A DNA stretch of 64,000 nucleotides from Nonomuraea sp. MG754425 (GCF_021699195.1 NZ_SSXE01000026.1:1-64000); one strand, 5' to 3'; counted from the first letter of the stretch, positions 25,977-39,269 are shown. The notes: a model not told the origin generated them from the letters alone. Program-made: numbers and translations.

Positions 25977-27059
25977 ATGCCCCTTGCCTCGATTCCCAGC
26001 CCTTCTCAAGGGGTCTGGTATCTCGGAATCATCCCGATCCGGGCTTATGCGCTATGCATCGTGCTCGGTGTCATCGTCGCGGTCTGGCTGAGCGAGCGCC
26101 GCTGGCGCGCTCGCGGCGGCCAGCAGGGGACGATCATCGACATCGCGGTCCCCGCGGTCATCTTCGGCCTCATCGGCGGTCGTCTCTACCACGTCATCAC
26201 CGACTGGCAGACCTACTTCGGCAGCCGTGCGATCAAGGAGCCCATCCAGGCCCTGTTCATCTGGGAGGGCGGGCTCGGCATCTGGGGCGCGGTCGCCCTC
26301 GGCGGGGTCGGCGTCTGGTTCGCCGCGCGCAGACGCGGCCTGTCCATGACGGCCCTCGCCGACACGATCGCGCCCGGCATCGCCTTCGCCCAGGCCATCG
26401 GCCGCTGGGGCAACTGGTTCAACCAGGAGCTCTACGGCTCGCCCACCACGCTGCCGTGGGGCCTGGAGATCGACGTCGACCACGGCGGCGAGCCCGGCGT
26501 CCTGTACCACCCGACCTTCCTGTACGAGTCGCTGTGGGACGTCGCGCTCGGCTTCCTGCTCATCTTCCTGGGCCGCCGCCTGGCGCTGCACCACGGGCGG
26601 TTGTTCGCCCTCTACGTCGCCGGTTACACGCTCGGCCGCTTCTGGATCGAAGGGCTGCGCATCGACCCGGTCGGCGGGGTCGACCACGCCGTGCTGTTCC
26701 TCGGGTTGCGGATCAACCAGTGGACCTCGATCGTGCTGTTCGTCGCCGCACTGGTGTACTTCTGGGCGACCAGGAACAAGACGGGCGAGGAGATCGTCGT
26801 GTCGCCGACGTCCTCCGACGGTCCCGAAGCGGCGTCCGCCGATCCGGAGCACGAATCCGGCCAGGCCGACCCGGGCACGGGCGAGTCGTCCAAGGCCGAC
26901 CCGGCGGAGTCGTCCGGAGCGGCGGAACCGGAAGGCAGCGCCGCCACGGGTGACGGCCCGAAGGCGGAAGACGCCGCCTCAGACGTCTCCGCCGGAGGCG
27001 ACGAGCGTGCGGAGCCAGCCGACGCCGAAACCGTGACGAAGGAGAAGAACTCCCGATGA
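25977..27059 (+). CDS. lgt: Prolipoprotein diacylglyceryl transferase
   Basis: A 360-residue membrane enzyme that transfers diacylglycerol from phosphatidylglycerol to the lipobox Cys of prolipoproteins. Seven-helix body with family motifs: IRAYALCIVLGVIVAVWLSERRW, IFGLIGGRLYHVI (catalytic-region Arg and His), GGLGIWGAV, ARCHAETYPE-like FAQAIGRWGNWFNQELYG (the Lgt signature) and HPTFLYESLWD. About 95 extra C-terminal residues (Glu, Ser, Ala, Asp, Pro-rich, from ~270) form a cytoplasmic acidic tail, longer than in E. coli Lgt and common in actinobacteria. Several lipoproteins in this window would be its substrates. The stop overlaps the VIT1-like start (ATGA). Confidence 0.95.
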   Translation: MPLASIPSPSQGVWYLGIIPIRAYALCIVLGVIVAVWLSERRWRARGGQQGTIIDIAVPAVIFGLIGGRLYHVITDWQTYFGSRAIKEPIQALFIWEGGLGIWGAVALGGVGVWFAARRRGLSMTALADTIAPGIAFAQAIGRWGNWFNQELYGSPTTLPWGLEIDVDHGGEPGVLYHPTFLYESLWDVALGFLLIFLGRRLALHHGRLFALYVAGYTLGRFWIEGLRIDPVGGVDHAVLFLGLRINQWTSIVLFVAALVYFWATRNKTGEEIVVSPTSSDGPEAASADPEHESGQADPGTGESSKADPAESSGAAEPEGSAATGDGPKAEDAASDVSAGGDERAEPADAETVTKEKNSR

Positions 27060-27760
27060 GTGAGCGCGCGGAGATCCACCACCGGCATCGCGACGTCACC
27101 GGAGGCTGGCTACGGCCATCGGTGTTCGGCGCGATGGACGGCCTGGTGTCGAACTTCGCGCTCATCGCGGGCGTCGCGGGCGGCACCTCCAACACCAGGG
27201 TCGTCGCGCTCAGCGGCGTTGCCGGGCTCGCCGCGGGCGCGCTGTCCATGGCGGGCGGCGAGTACGTCTCGGTGGCCAGCCAGCGCGAGCTGGCCCAGGC
27301 CGAGATCGCCGTCGAACGGCGCGAGCTGATCCACCACCCGGAGGACGAACTGGCCGAGCTGGCCCAGACCTTCGTCGACAAGGGCGTGCCGCCCGACCTG
27401 GCCGCCGAGGTGGCCAGGCAGATCTCGCAGAACCCCGACCGGGCCCTGGAGGTGCACTCCCGCAACGAACTGGGCGTCGTGCCCGGTGAGTTGCCGTCGC
27501 CGATCGTCGCCTCGGTCTCGTCGTTCCTGTCGTTCGCGGTGGGGGCGTTGGTGCCGCTGATGCCGTACCTGTTCGGAGCCGAGGGCCTGGCGGTGTCCGG
27601 GGTGCTCTCGTGCCTGGCGCTGTTCGCCGCGGGGGCGCTGGTGTCGGTCGTGACGGCGCGAAGCTGGTGGTATTCGGGGCTGCGGCAGCTCCTGGTGGGG
27701 GCGGTGGCGGCCACGGTCACGTTCGCCGTCGGCAACCTGATCGGGGCGGCGGGCCTGTGA
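27056..27760 (+). CDS. VIT1/CCC1 transporter family protein
   Basis: A 234-residue membrane protein of the vacuolar-iron-transporter type. Helix 1 motif VFGAMDGLVSNFALIAGVAGG and helix 2 LAAGALSMAGGEYVSVASQREL are diagnostic. A cytoplasmic helical loop (EIAVERRELIHHPEDELAELAQTF...) has acidic and His residues that bind metal in relatives. Three more helices follow near the C-terminus. Probably exports Fe2+ or Mn2+. ATG 27056 overlaps the lgt stop; its own stop overlaps the next ATG (TGATG), placing it in one transcription unit. Confidence 0.9.
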   Translation: MSERAEIHHRHRDVTGGWLRPSVFGAMDGLVSNFALIAGVAGGTSNTRVVALSGVAGLAAGALSMAGGEYVSVASQRELAQAEIAVERRELIHHPEDELAELAQTFVDKGVPPDLAAEVARQISQNPDRALEVHSRNELGVVPGELPSPIVASVSSFLSFAVGALVPLMPYLFGAEGLAVSGVLSCLALFAAGALVSVVTARSWWYSGLRQLLVGAVAATVTFAVGNLIGAAGL

Positions 27761-30054
27761 TGGCCCGGAGAAGAGGCCCGTCCGGTGGCGGGCGGGCAGG
27801 CGGCGACCGCACGGGCCGCGGCCGGGGCAGCCGGTCCTCGACACCCGCCGACGATCACGGGCCGCAGACCGGCGGAACCGACGGCGGCGGCTGGCCCGCG
27901 GCCGGTGGGGGCGGCTGGCAGGAGACCGGGACAGGTACGGGCGACTGGCCGGCCAGTGGTGATGGGCAGGCCGGCTCCGGTGATCGGGGTGGCTGGTCCG
28001 GCGCCGATGGCGGTTGGCAGACCGGTGCCGGTGGTGCCGGTACCGGGTGGCAGGCTTCGGGCGGTCAAGGCGGTCAAGGCGGTCAAGGCGGCTGGCCGGC
28101 CGGTGACGGCCGGTCCAGGGCGGGCGCTGACGGGCCGGGCCGGGCCCCGTCCGGGGCCGATGGCGTGGGCACGTCCTCCGGCGGCGGTTGGCCCGCGGCT
28201 CATGGCGCGCACGGCGGTGGTGGCCCGGTTACGGGAGGCACCGACGGTGGTGGCTGGCAGGCAGCCGGCGGCGGGCGTTCTGGGGCTGACACGGAGGGCG
28301 GCAGACGGTCGTCCGGGAGCCGCAGCGGCCGGCGGGCGGCCCGAGCGCGTGGCGGGCATGCCGCCGATCCGCTCAACGACGACAGGCCCGCGGCCGGCAC
28401 GGACGTCAGCGGCTGGGCCGTCGCTGGTCCGGACGGCGGCAGATCCGCGGCCGGCACGGACATCAGTGGCTGGCCCATCCCGGGATCGGGGCCTGGCGGC
28501 AGCCCCGGCGCCGGCACCGACGGCCATGGCTGGCCCTTCGCCGACACCGACGGCGGCAGGCCCGCGGCCGGAACAGACGTCGGGGGCCGGCCTGTCGCCG
28601 GTCCGGACGGTGGCCGGTCGGCGGCCGGAACCGACGTCAGCGGCTGGCTGATCGCCGGTCCGCAGGGTGGCGGCCGTTCTGCGGGCGGCACGGACAGCAG
28701 CGGCTGGTCTGCCGCCGGTCCGGATGGTGGCCGGTCGGCGGCCGGTACGGATGTCGGCGGTTGGGCTGTGGCTGGTCCGGATGGTGGCCGGTCGGCGGCT
28801 GGCACGGATGTCGGCGGTTGGGCTGTGGCTGGTCCGGATGGTGGCCGGTCGGCGGCCGGCACGGACGTCAGCGGCTGGCCGGTCGCGGGTTCGGCCGCCG
28901 GTGGCAGGCCGGGCGGCGGCGCGGATGAGGCGGCCCGGCTGGCCGGGCGCGGCAAGCGGGGGCGCCGGGCGGCTGCCCCTGACGACGGCGGCCGCAGGGC
29001 CGCTCATGACGAGGGTGGCCGCAGGGCCGCTCATGACGACGGCGGTCGCAGGGCGGTTCATGGCGAGGGTGGCCGTCGGGCCGCTCATGACGACGGCGGC
29101 GGCAGCCGCGGCAGGCGCTCGCAGGAGAACGCCGAGGACGGCACCTGGCCGCCGCTGGACCTGCCCCGCATCCGGCCGAAGAAGAACGCCGAAGCCGACG
29201 GCCGGTCGGACCAGGACCACAACGGCGCGGACGGCGGCGGGCACGACACGACCGCCTCGCGCAAGCGGGGCCGCACCCCTCCGTCGGACTGGCAGTTCCC
29301 GCTGCTCACCGACTGGGGCTTCCGCCCGGAGCAGCAGCGGCTGATCGTCATCATCGCCACGGTGGTGGGCGTGCTGGTGGGCGGGGCCGGGCTGGTGACG
29401 GCGATCGTCAACCTGGGCACGTACTCACCTGAGCAGGAGGCCAGCGCCGCGGTGCTCGGCCCGGACGCGGCCGTGCCCCAGGTGTTCCACGGCTGGGGCT
29501 CGCCCAAGCTGTTCGAACCCCTCGCAGACAGGGCCAAGGACGCCAAGCCGCTGACCGAGAAGGAGGTGTTCACCGAGAACGAGTTCGTCGTGTCCAAGAA
29601 GCTCAAGCTCAAGCTGGTCACCAAGAAGCTCGACGGCGACTGCTCGGCGGCGCTCTGGGGCGAAAACCTCCTCGAACAGGTCGCGGACGCCGGTTGCAGC
29701 CAGGCCGCGCGCGGCCTCTACACCAGCTCCGACGGCCGGTACGTCGGCCAGTACACGCTACTCAACCTCAACGACGGCGAGTCGGCCGCCGAACTGGTCG
29801 AGTCCATGGAGATCCTTTACCGTGGCGCCTGGGTGCGTCCCCTGACCTCCACCAAGGCGGCCTTCCCCGGAGGCGGCTACTCCGAGGCGGGCGCGTACGC
29901 GCTGGGCCACTACGTCGGGCTGGTGTGGATCGCCAAGACGGACGGCGGCGAACCCACCGCCAAGGACGACTTCGTCTCGCTCACCCTGGCGATGCGCGGG
30001 GCGGAGAAGGCCGTCTATCGCCGCGTCGTCTCGGTCACGGGGCCGGCGTCATGA
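27760..30054 (+). CDS. Repeat-rich single-pass membrane protein of unknown function (764 aa)
   Basis: ATG 27760 overlaps the VIT1-like stop by one base. Layout: residues 1-208 are Gly/Trp/Asp/Ala-rich with GGQGGQGGQ runs; ~209-383 hold nine 19-residue repeats of the form RSAAGTDVSGWAVAGPDGG; ~400-447 hold five 9-residue repeats RRAAHDDGG. A charged Lys/Arg/Asp linker and one membrane helix (RLIVIIATVVGVLVGGAGLVTAIV, about 527-550) follow. The C-terminal ~200 residues outside the membrane contain two Cys (in DCSAALWG and AGCSQAARGLY), probably disulfide-bonded. The outer domain resembles that of the next gene product. The long repetitive part would be cytoplasmic. No family recognised; start and repeats are clear, function is not. 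Confidence 0.85.
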   Translation: MARRRGPSGGGRAGGDRTGRGRGSRSSTPADDHGPQTGGTDGGGWPAAGGGGWQETGTGTGDWPASGDGQAGSGDRGGWSGADGGWQTGAGGAGTGWQASGGQGGQGGQGGWPAGDGRSRAGADGPGRAPSGADGVGTSSGGGWPAAHGAHGGGGPVTGGTDGGGWQAAGGGRSGADTEGGRRSSGSRSGRRAARARGGHAADPLNDDRPAAGTDVSGWAVAGPDGGRSAAGTDISGWPIPGSGPGGSPGAGTDGHGWPFADTDGGRPAAGTDVGGRPVAGPDGGRSAAGTDVSGWLIAGPQGGGRSAGGTDSSGWSAAGPDGGRSAAGTDVGGWAVAGPDGGRSAAGTDVGGWAVAGPDGGRSAAGTDVSGWPVAGSAAGGRPGGGADEAARLAGRGKRGRRAAAPDDGGRRAAHDEGGRRAAHDDGGRRAVHGEGGRRAAHDDGGGSRGRRSQENAEDGTWPPLDLPRIRPKKNAEADGRSDQDHNGADGGGHDTTASRKRGRTPPSDWQFPLLTDWGFRPEQQRLIVIIATVVGVLVGGAGLVTAIVNLGTYSPEQEASAAVLGPDAAVPQVFHGWGSPKLFEPLADRAKDAKPLTEKEVFTENEFVVSKKLKLKLVTKKLDGDCSAALWGENLLEQVADAGCSQAARGLYTSSDGRYVGQYTLLNLNDGESAAELVESMEILYRGAWVRPLTSTKAAFPGGGYSEAGAYALGHYVGLVWIAKTDGGEPTAKDDFVSLTLAMRGAEKAVYRRVVSVTGPAS
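28384..28908 (+). repeat. 57-bp coding tandem repeat, nine units (19 aa each)
   Basis: Units encode variants of R-S/P-A-A-G-T-D-V-S-G-W-x-V-A-G-P-D-G-G. Units 6-9 (about 28680-28900) are nearly identical in DNA, while earlier units have diverged, indicating recent expansion at the 3' side. In frame with the surrounding gene throughout. Confidence 0.85.
28981..29100 (+). repeat. 27-bp coding tandem repeat, about five units (9 aa each)
   Basis: Units encode GRRAAHDDG/EG variants; DNA units GGCCGCAGGGCCGCTCATGA plus seven bases recur at 27-base spacing with few changes. Encodes alternating Arg-Arg and His-Asp/Glu clusters within the cytoplasmic part of the 764-residue protein. Confidence 0.8.
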
Positions 30055-30929
30055 TGGCACGGACCAGCTCTGACGCTGGAAAGGGCTTTCTCGACTCCTC
30101 GGACTCGTCGGGGCGGCCGGGTGCCGCAGGGGACCCGGCAGCCACGGGGTCTTCCGAGGTCACTTCACCCTCGGACGCCACCCGGCCCTCGGAGTCCTCT
30201 TCTCCGAGGTTCTCGGGTGCTGCGGGTTCCCCGGCATCCTCGGGTTCCTCGAAGGGGCCCGGCTTCTCGCGTTCCTCGGAGGGCTTCGTGCCGGGATCGG
30301 AAGACGCTTTCGACGACTATGACGACGACCGTCCCAGGTGGCGGCGTCTCGTCGTCATCGGTGTGATCGTCGTCATGGTCGCCGCGGCCGGGGTGGGCGG
30401 GTGGTTGTGGTTGGGGCGTGAGTTGCCGCGTCCCGCCACGTTCCACGCCGAGTCCACCTCCGCCTTCTACGCGGCCATCGACAACCGCCAGAACGACGCG
30501 TCCCCGCTGACCCTCCAGGAGGTCTTCACCTCGGCCACCCAGACCCTGGGCAAGCTGGGCCTGGCCGGCACGCGGGAGTACGCCGAGTGCGACGAGGCAC
30601 TCTGGGGCGTGACGGCCGCCGGATGCACGCAGGCCCTCCAGGCCACGTACGAGGGCGGGGGCATGGCGGGGCAGTTCGTCATCTTCAACCTCGGTGACGG
30701 GCGCGCCGCCGACGCGCTGGTGGCGGCGCTGCGCAAGGACGGGTTCGTACGGCAGGACGTCGCCTTCGAGGCCGCCGGCAGCCAGGCCCAGGCCCGTGCC
30801 ATGGGGCACTACGTGACGGTGAGCTGGGCCGGCGGCAAGGCGATCGCCGAGCAGGACCTGCTCACGGCTCTCGTCGCGCTCGACGGCCTCGGCCGCGTCG
30901 TCCAGGGCCGCCTCGTCGACGCCGTCTGA
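30051..30929 (+). CDS. Ser-rich single-pass membrane protein, paralogue of the preceding outer domain (292 aa)
   Basis: ATG 30051 overlaps the previous stop (ATGATG; a second ATG at 30054 is possible). Residues 1-~95 are Ser/Pro/Gly/Asp-rich and disordered. A membrane helix follows (RLVVIGVIVVMVAAAGVGGWLWLG, about 100-122). The outer domain shares with the upstream protein the order YAECDEALWGVTAAGCTQALQATY...GQFVIFNLGDGRAADALV...ALGHYV-like AMGHYVTVSWAGGKA, including both Cys. The two are therefore tandem paralogues in the outer domain with unrelated cytoplasmic tails. Function unknown; last gene of the unit. Confidence 0.82.
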   Translation: MMARTSSDAGKGFLDSSDSSGRPGAAGDPAATGSSEVTSPSDATRPSESSSPRFSGAAGSPASSGSSKGPGFSRSSEGFVPGSEDAFDDYDDDRPRWRRLVVIGVIVVMVAAAGVGGWLWLGRELPRPATFHAESTSAFYAAIDNRQNDASPLTLQEVFTSATQTLGKLGLAGTREYAECDEALWGVTAAGCTQALQATYEGGGMAGQFVIFNLGDGRAADALVAALRKDGFVRQDVAFEAAGSQAQARAMGHYVTVSWAGGKAIAEQDLLTALVALDGLGRVVQGRLVDAV

Positions 30930-31086
30930 AGCGCCGTGGGAGCCCCGTCACCTGGGTCCGCCACCTGAAGCCGGGTTCGTCACCTCAGCTCGCCGTCTGA
31001 GACCGCACGTGGGATCCCGGCGGATGACTGGGCGGGGCAGAGGGGGAGCCGGTGGCTCCTGGCGAGGGTGGGAAAGTGGTGGTGGG

Positions 31087-32823
31087 TCAGGGGGTGGTGG
31101 CGGTCAGGGCCGTGACCGTCGTGGCCACCGCGGTCCGCAGTGCCGACAGGCGGTGGAGCGGGGCTTCCAGCGGGGTGAGGTCGTCGGACCAGCCGGCCGC
31201 CTCCCGGATCAGGGCGCGGGCCTCGTTCTTGGTCAACGACGTGCCCTGCGATCTGGCCAGCGCGATCAGGGCCTCGCGCCAGGTGTTGGCCAGCTTGGCG
31301 TGCGCGTTGTCGAGGATCCTGCGCAGCACGGTGTCCGCGTCGCCGTCCGGTTGCGGGAGGCGTACGACGTCGAGGATGCCTTCGCGGGCCTCCTCGACCG
31401 CGTACACGGGCGAAAGCGCCACGGGCAGGCGCGGGGTGAGGCCCGGGCCGACCGCGCGGACGCGGGCGGCGCGGGCGGCCAGCAGCAGACGGGGGAGCGC
31501 GGCCTCCAAGCCGGGCGGGACGGCCACGGCCACGCGGTCCGCGGCGGCGGCGTACGGCTTCGCGAGCCAGGTCGAGAGCTTGACCCGAGGCTGGGAGCAG
31601 GACTTGGGCCAGTCGCCCACCAGGAGGTCGGCCTCGAAGCCCGTCAGCGCTTCACGGAGCCCCAGCGGCTGCTCCGGCTCCGGAACGGGTCCAGCGGGTG
31701 CCTGCGCGTGTCCGGTGCTCTCCACCGACTGCGGGCCCTGGGTGTAGATGGCGGTGCTCTGGCGGGACAGGCGGGACTGCACGGCGGGACGGGTCTTGGT
31801 GGTGGGGCGCAGGAGGTACAGGTCGGCGGCGGAGCCGATGGCTTCCGCGCCGAAATAGCGGTTGAAATCGGGATAGATGGCCTCGTAGGCGAGGTTGAGC
31901 TCCGACAACTCGTGCTGCACCTTGACGGCCAGCAGCGGCGTGCGCTCGCTCGCCCCGTACGCCAGAAGTACCCGCCCTCCGTCTTTCAGGCCCTCGACGG
32001 CGCGGGCCACGAACAGGCCCGTGCCCTCCGGCGTGTACGGCGGGTCGGTGAGCGCGAGGTCGTGCTCCCGGGCCGAGGCGGGCAGGCCGAGCCGCAGGTC
32101 GGCCCAGCGGGTGCGGACGCCGAGGTGCTGGTCGTCGATGTAGGCCAGGATGCGCTCGTCGACGTCGACCACCGTGACGTCGGTCTCGGGGTGGACGAGC
32201 TTGACGGCCAGCGAGGTCAGGTCGTGGTCGCCCACGCAGAGCAGGCGGGATCCGGGGAGCCAGAAGCGGGCCCCGAGCAGCAGCGCCCGGCGCAGCACGG
32301 TCTCCGGCGTGGCCGAGACGTGGTCGAGCACGTGACGGGCGCGCGGGGCCTTGGCGATGAGCGCGGTGAGCCGGTCGAGCGCCGGGCCGTAGTGGGGCAG
32401 GAGGCGGGCCACCGGGTCCTCGGGTGGCGGGGCCAGGGCGATGAGGTCCTGGTAGGCGGGGGCGTCGGCGAGCGGGATCCGGAAACGGCCGCCCCCGCGC
32501 CGCCACACACCTGCCCGCTCCGGAGCGGCCTCGGGCTCGGGCTCGCTCTCGCGTGCCCCTGCGGCTGCCGGTGCGGGCGCGCTTTCACGTGTCCGCGCCG
32601 CTTCGCGCTCGGACTCGTCTCCGGGCGCTTCGGTTTCGCTCTCATGTTCGATGACGAGCTCGCGCAGCAGCGCCTCGATCGTGCGCCGGGACGTGGCGGT
32701 GTCTCTGACCAGGTCGGACAGGGCCCACCAGCGGCCGTCGCAGAGCAGGGTCAGGGCGTGTCTCAGCCGCCTGCTGTCGGCTCCGGCCTCGCTGAGCAGG
32801 CGTTCGACCCCGTCACGCTCCAT
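31087..32823 (-). CDS. Bis(aminopropyl)spermidine synthase-family protein (BpsA-like)
   Basis: A 578-residue protein. Residues 1-75 form a winged-helix-like start (RHALTLLCDGRWWALSDLVRDTATSRRTIEALLREL), followed by a charged linker with EP repeats. Residues ~115-330 form a Rossmann methyltransferase-like domain: ALLLGARFWLPGSRLLCVGDHDLTSLAVKL, VTVVDVDERILAYIDDQ, and DPPYTPEGTGLFVARAVEGLKDGGRVLLAYG. The GDxDLxS and DPPYT motifs are those of archaeal/thermophile BpsA, which adds aminopropyl groups to spermidine to make branched polyamines. The last ~180 residues are an extra domain not seen in archaeal BpsA. TAGGGT-N6-ATG suggests a leaderless transcript. Activity is inferred. Confidence 0.75.
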   Translation of the reverse strand: MERDGVERLLSEAGADSRRLRHALTLLCDGRWWALSDLVRDTATSRRTIEALLRELVIEHESETEAPGDESEREAARTRESAPAPAAAGARESEPEPEAAPERAGVWRRGGGRFRIPLADAPAYQDLIALAPPPEDPVARLLPHYGPALDRLTALIAKAPRARHVLDHVSATPETVLRRALLLGARFWLPGSRLLCVGDHDLTSLAVKLVHPETDVTVVDVDERILAYIDDQHLGVRTRWADLRLGLPASAREHDLALTDPPYTPEGTGLFVARAVEGLKDGGRVLLAYGASERTPLLAVKVQHELSELNLAYEAIYPDFNRYFGAEAIGSAADLYLLRPTTKTRPAVQSRLSRQSTAIYTQGPQSVESTGHAQAPAGPVPEPEQPLGLREALTGFEADLLVGDWPKSCSQPRVKLSTWLAKPYAAAADRVAVAVPPGLEAALPRLLLAARAARVRAVGPGLTPRLPVALSPVYAVEEAREGILDVVRLPQPDGDADTVLRRILDNAHAKLANTWREALIALARSQGTSLTKNEARALIREAAGWSDDLTPLEAPLHRLSALRTAVATTVTALTATTP

Positions 32824-32829
32824 GGTCGA

Positions 32830-32835
32830 ACCCTA
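32830..32835 (-). promoter_or_regulatory. -10 box (TAGGGT) of probable leaderless BpsA-like gene
   Basis: On the minus strand TAGGGT, six bases (TCGACC), then ATG 32823, the same layout as at 12308. Confidence 0.55.
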
Positions 32836-33080
32836 TCGGCTCGCGGCGACTCGCTCCTCCTGACGGAAATCCCCGTACGGATCGGGAATTTCACCGGCCT
32901 CGCTCAGGGTTTGGGATAGAGAGTTCGGATGTCGAGATAGGTGCGAATGTTCGCAATGCGGACTCGGCGGGCACCATTCCGACAGGGTGAGGTAACCTCT
33001 ACCCACGATATGCAGCAGGGCCAACGTCGTCCCCGCCTGTAGCGCAGTTTGAGACAGACGAAGACGACGGGAGGGATTCA
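32836..33080. other. Intergenic region upstream of gltB
   Basis: 245 bases between divergent genes. The gltB ribosome site GGGAGGG lies at 33070-33076. AT-richer stretches (GGTAACCTCTACC, ACGATATGCAG at 32990-33015) probably hold the gltB promoter. TTCGGATGTCGAG, GCGAATGTTCGCAATG contains a short inverted repeat GCGAATGTTCGC at 32942-32953. I looked for GlnR-type sites (GTnAC-N6-GAAAC) and saw none that fit well. No gene is supported here. Confidence 0.4.
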
Positions 33081-37586
<4,506 letters not shown>

Positions 37587-37600
37587 GGGAGGCGTACCGA

Positions 37601-39079
37601 ATGGCTGACCCGAAGGGTTTTCTCACGCACGACCGGGAGCTGCCGGCGCGCCGCCCCGTGGATGTCCGCATCAGCGACTGGCGTGAGGTCTACCAGGACT
37701 TCTCGCAGGAGAAGCTGACCAAGCAGGCGGCCCGCTGCATGGACTGCGGCATCCCGTTCTGCCACAACGGCTGCCCGCTGGGCAACCTCATCCCCGAGTG
37801 GAACGACCTCGTCTACCGCACCGACTGGCGCGAGGCGATCGAGCGGCTGCACGCCACCAACAACTTCCCGGAGTTCACCGGCCGGCTCTGCCCGGCTCCG
37901 TGTGAGGCGGCGTGCGTGCTCGGCATCAACTCCGACCCGGTGGCGATCAAGCGGGTCGAGGTCGAGATCATCGACCGGGCGTTCGCCGAGGGCTGGGTGA
38001 CCCCGCAGCCCCCGGCGGTCAGGACCGGCAAGAAGGTCGCGGTCGTCGGCTCGGGCCCCGCGGGGCTCGCCGCCGCCCAGCAGCTCACCCGCGCCGGGCA
38101 CGACGTGGTCGTGTTCGAGCGGGCCGACCGCCCCGGCGGGCTGCTGCGCTACGGCATCCCCGAGTTCAAGATGGAGAAGCGGCACATCGAGCGCCGCCTG
38201 GAGCAGATGCGGGCCGAGGGCACCGAGTTCCGCACCGGCGTGAACGTCGGCGTCGACATCACCGCCGCCGAGCTGCGCGAGCAGTTCGACGCCGTGGTGC
38301 TGTCCGGCGGCGCCACCCAGTGGCGCGACCTACCGGCGACCGGGCGCGAGCTCAAGGGCGTCTACCAGGCGATGGAGTACCTGCCGCTGTCCAACAAGGT
38401 CCAGGAGGGCGACTACGAGACCTCGCCCGTCTCGGCCGAGGGCAAGCACGTGGTCGTGATCGGCGGCGGTGACACCGGCGCCGACTGCATCGGCACCGCG
38501 ATCAGGCAGGGCGCCACGTCCGTGACGCAGCTCGAGATCATGCCGCAGCCGCCGCGCGACCGTCCCGGCAGCCAGCCGTGGCCGACGTTCCCGATCCTGT
38601 TCAAGATGGAGAGCGCCCACGAGGAGCTGCGCGACGGCGGCGGCGAGCGCGTGTACGCCGTCTCCACCACCGAGTTCGTCGGCGACGCGGACGGCAACGT
38701 GCGCGCGCTGCGGCTGGTGGAGGTCGAGGGGCCGCAGGCCGGCTTCAAGCCGATCCCGGGCACCGAGCGGGAGATCCCGGCCGAGCTGGTGACGCTGTCC
38801 ATGGGCTTCGTCGGGCCGGAGAAGGGCGCGCTGCTGCAGGACCTGGCCGAGGTCGCCGGCGACGGCTTCTACGACGCCAGGGGCAACGTGACGCGCGACA
38901 AGACGTACATGTCCAAGGTGGACGGCGTCTTCGTGGCGGGCGACATGGGCCGGGGCCAGTCGCTGATCGTGTGGGCCATCGCCGAGGGGCGGGCCGCCGC
39001 CTCCGGGGTGGACCGGTTCCTGACCGGGGACACGGCGCTGCCGTACCCGATCCTGCCGACGGCCCGTCCGCTGGTCTGA
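37601..39079 (+). CDS. gltD: Glutamate synthase small subunit
   Basis: A 492-residue flavoprotein that passes electrons from NADPH to GltB. The N-terminal Cys clusters [20 protein letters not shown] and [14 protein letters not shown] bind two 4Fe-4S centres. The FAD site [35 protein letters not shown] and NAD(P)H site [22 protein letters not shown] are intact, and the C-terminal [21 protein letters not shown] is typical. ATG 37601 with GGGAGGCG upstream; co-transcribed with gltB, and two hairpins follow. Confidence 0.97.
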   Translation: MADPKGFLTHDRELPARRPVDVRISDWREVYQDFSQEKLTKQAARCMDCGIPFCHNGCPLGNLIPEWNDLVYRTDWREAIERLHATNNFPEFTGRLCPAPCEAACVLGINSDPVAIKRVEVEIIDRAFAEGWVTPQPPAVRTGKKVAVVGSGPAGLAAAQQLTRAGHDVVVFERADRPGGLLRYGIPEFKMEKRHIERRLEQMRAEGTEFRTGVNVGVDITAAELREQFDAVVLSGGATQWRDLPATGRELKGVYQAMEYLPLSNKVQEGDYETSPVSAEGKHVVVIGGGDTGADCIGTAIRQGATSVTQLEIMPQPPRDRPGSQPWPTFPILFKMESAHEELRDGGGERVYAVSTTEFVGDADGNVRALRLVEVEGPQAGFKPIPGTEREIPAELVTLSMGFVGPEKGALLQDLAEVAGDGFYDARGNVTRDKTYMSKVDGVFVAGDMGRGQSLIVWAIAEGRAAASGVDRFLTGDTALPYPILPTARPLV

Positions 39080-39091
39080 CGCCCGGTGGCC

Positions 39092-39124
39092 GGCCGGGCT
39101 CGTCCGTGTGAGACGAGCCGGGCC
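39092..39124 (+). terminator. Hairpin after gltD
   Basis: GGCCGGGCTCGTC pairs with GACGAGCCGGGCC (13 bp, one mismatch) across the loop CGTGTGA, starting 12 bases after the gltD stop. No T-tract, as is common in actinomycetes. Confidence 0.75.
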
Positions 39125-39134
39125 CGCTGACCTC

Positions 39135-39171
39135 GAACGCCCGTCCTTCCGTCTCGGAGGGGCGGGCGTTC
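39135..39171 (+). terminator. Second hairpin after gltD
   Basis: GAACGCCCGTCC and GGGGCGGGCGTTC form a long stem with one bulge around a TTCCGTCTCGGA loop, immediately after the first hairpin. Tandem hairpins should insulate gltBD from the protease gene downstream. Confidence 0.7.
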
Positions 39172-39263
39172 GCCGTTGCGGCGGGATTTCCGATGGGGCC
39201 GGTTCCGGCGGGGGTCCGGCGGCCGTGGCAGGGCGTCCGGGCGAAAGTCCGCTTCGTCGTGAA

Positions 39264-39269
39264 TAGACT
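39264..39269 (+). promoter_or_regulatory. -10 candidate (TAGACT) for the subtilase gene
   Basis: TAGACT, followed at once by the palindrome TGAAATTTCA (39269-39278), lies about 80 bases upstream of ATG 39351. The palindrome overlaps the expected transcription start, a usual place for a repressor site. No clear -35. Confidence 0.4.

Noticed and set aside
28384-29100. CRISPR-like or satellite array
   Set aside because: The repeats are contiguous without spacers and stay in one reading frame, so they are coding repeats of the 764-residue protein.
32836-33080. GlnR binding site or T-box/riboswitch upstream of gltB, his or trp genes
   Set aside because: I looked for GTnAC-N6-GAAAC patterns, T-box-type elements and leader peptides with His or Trp runs and found nothing that fits well.
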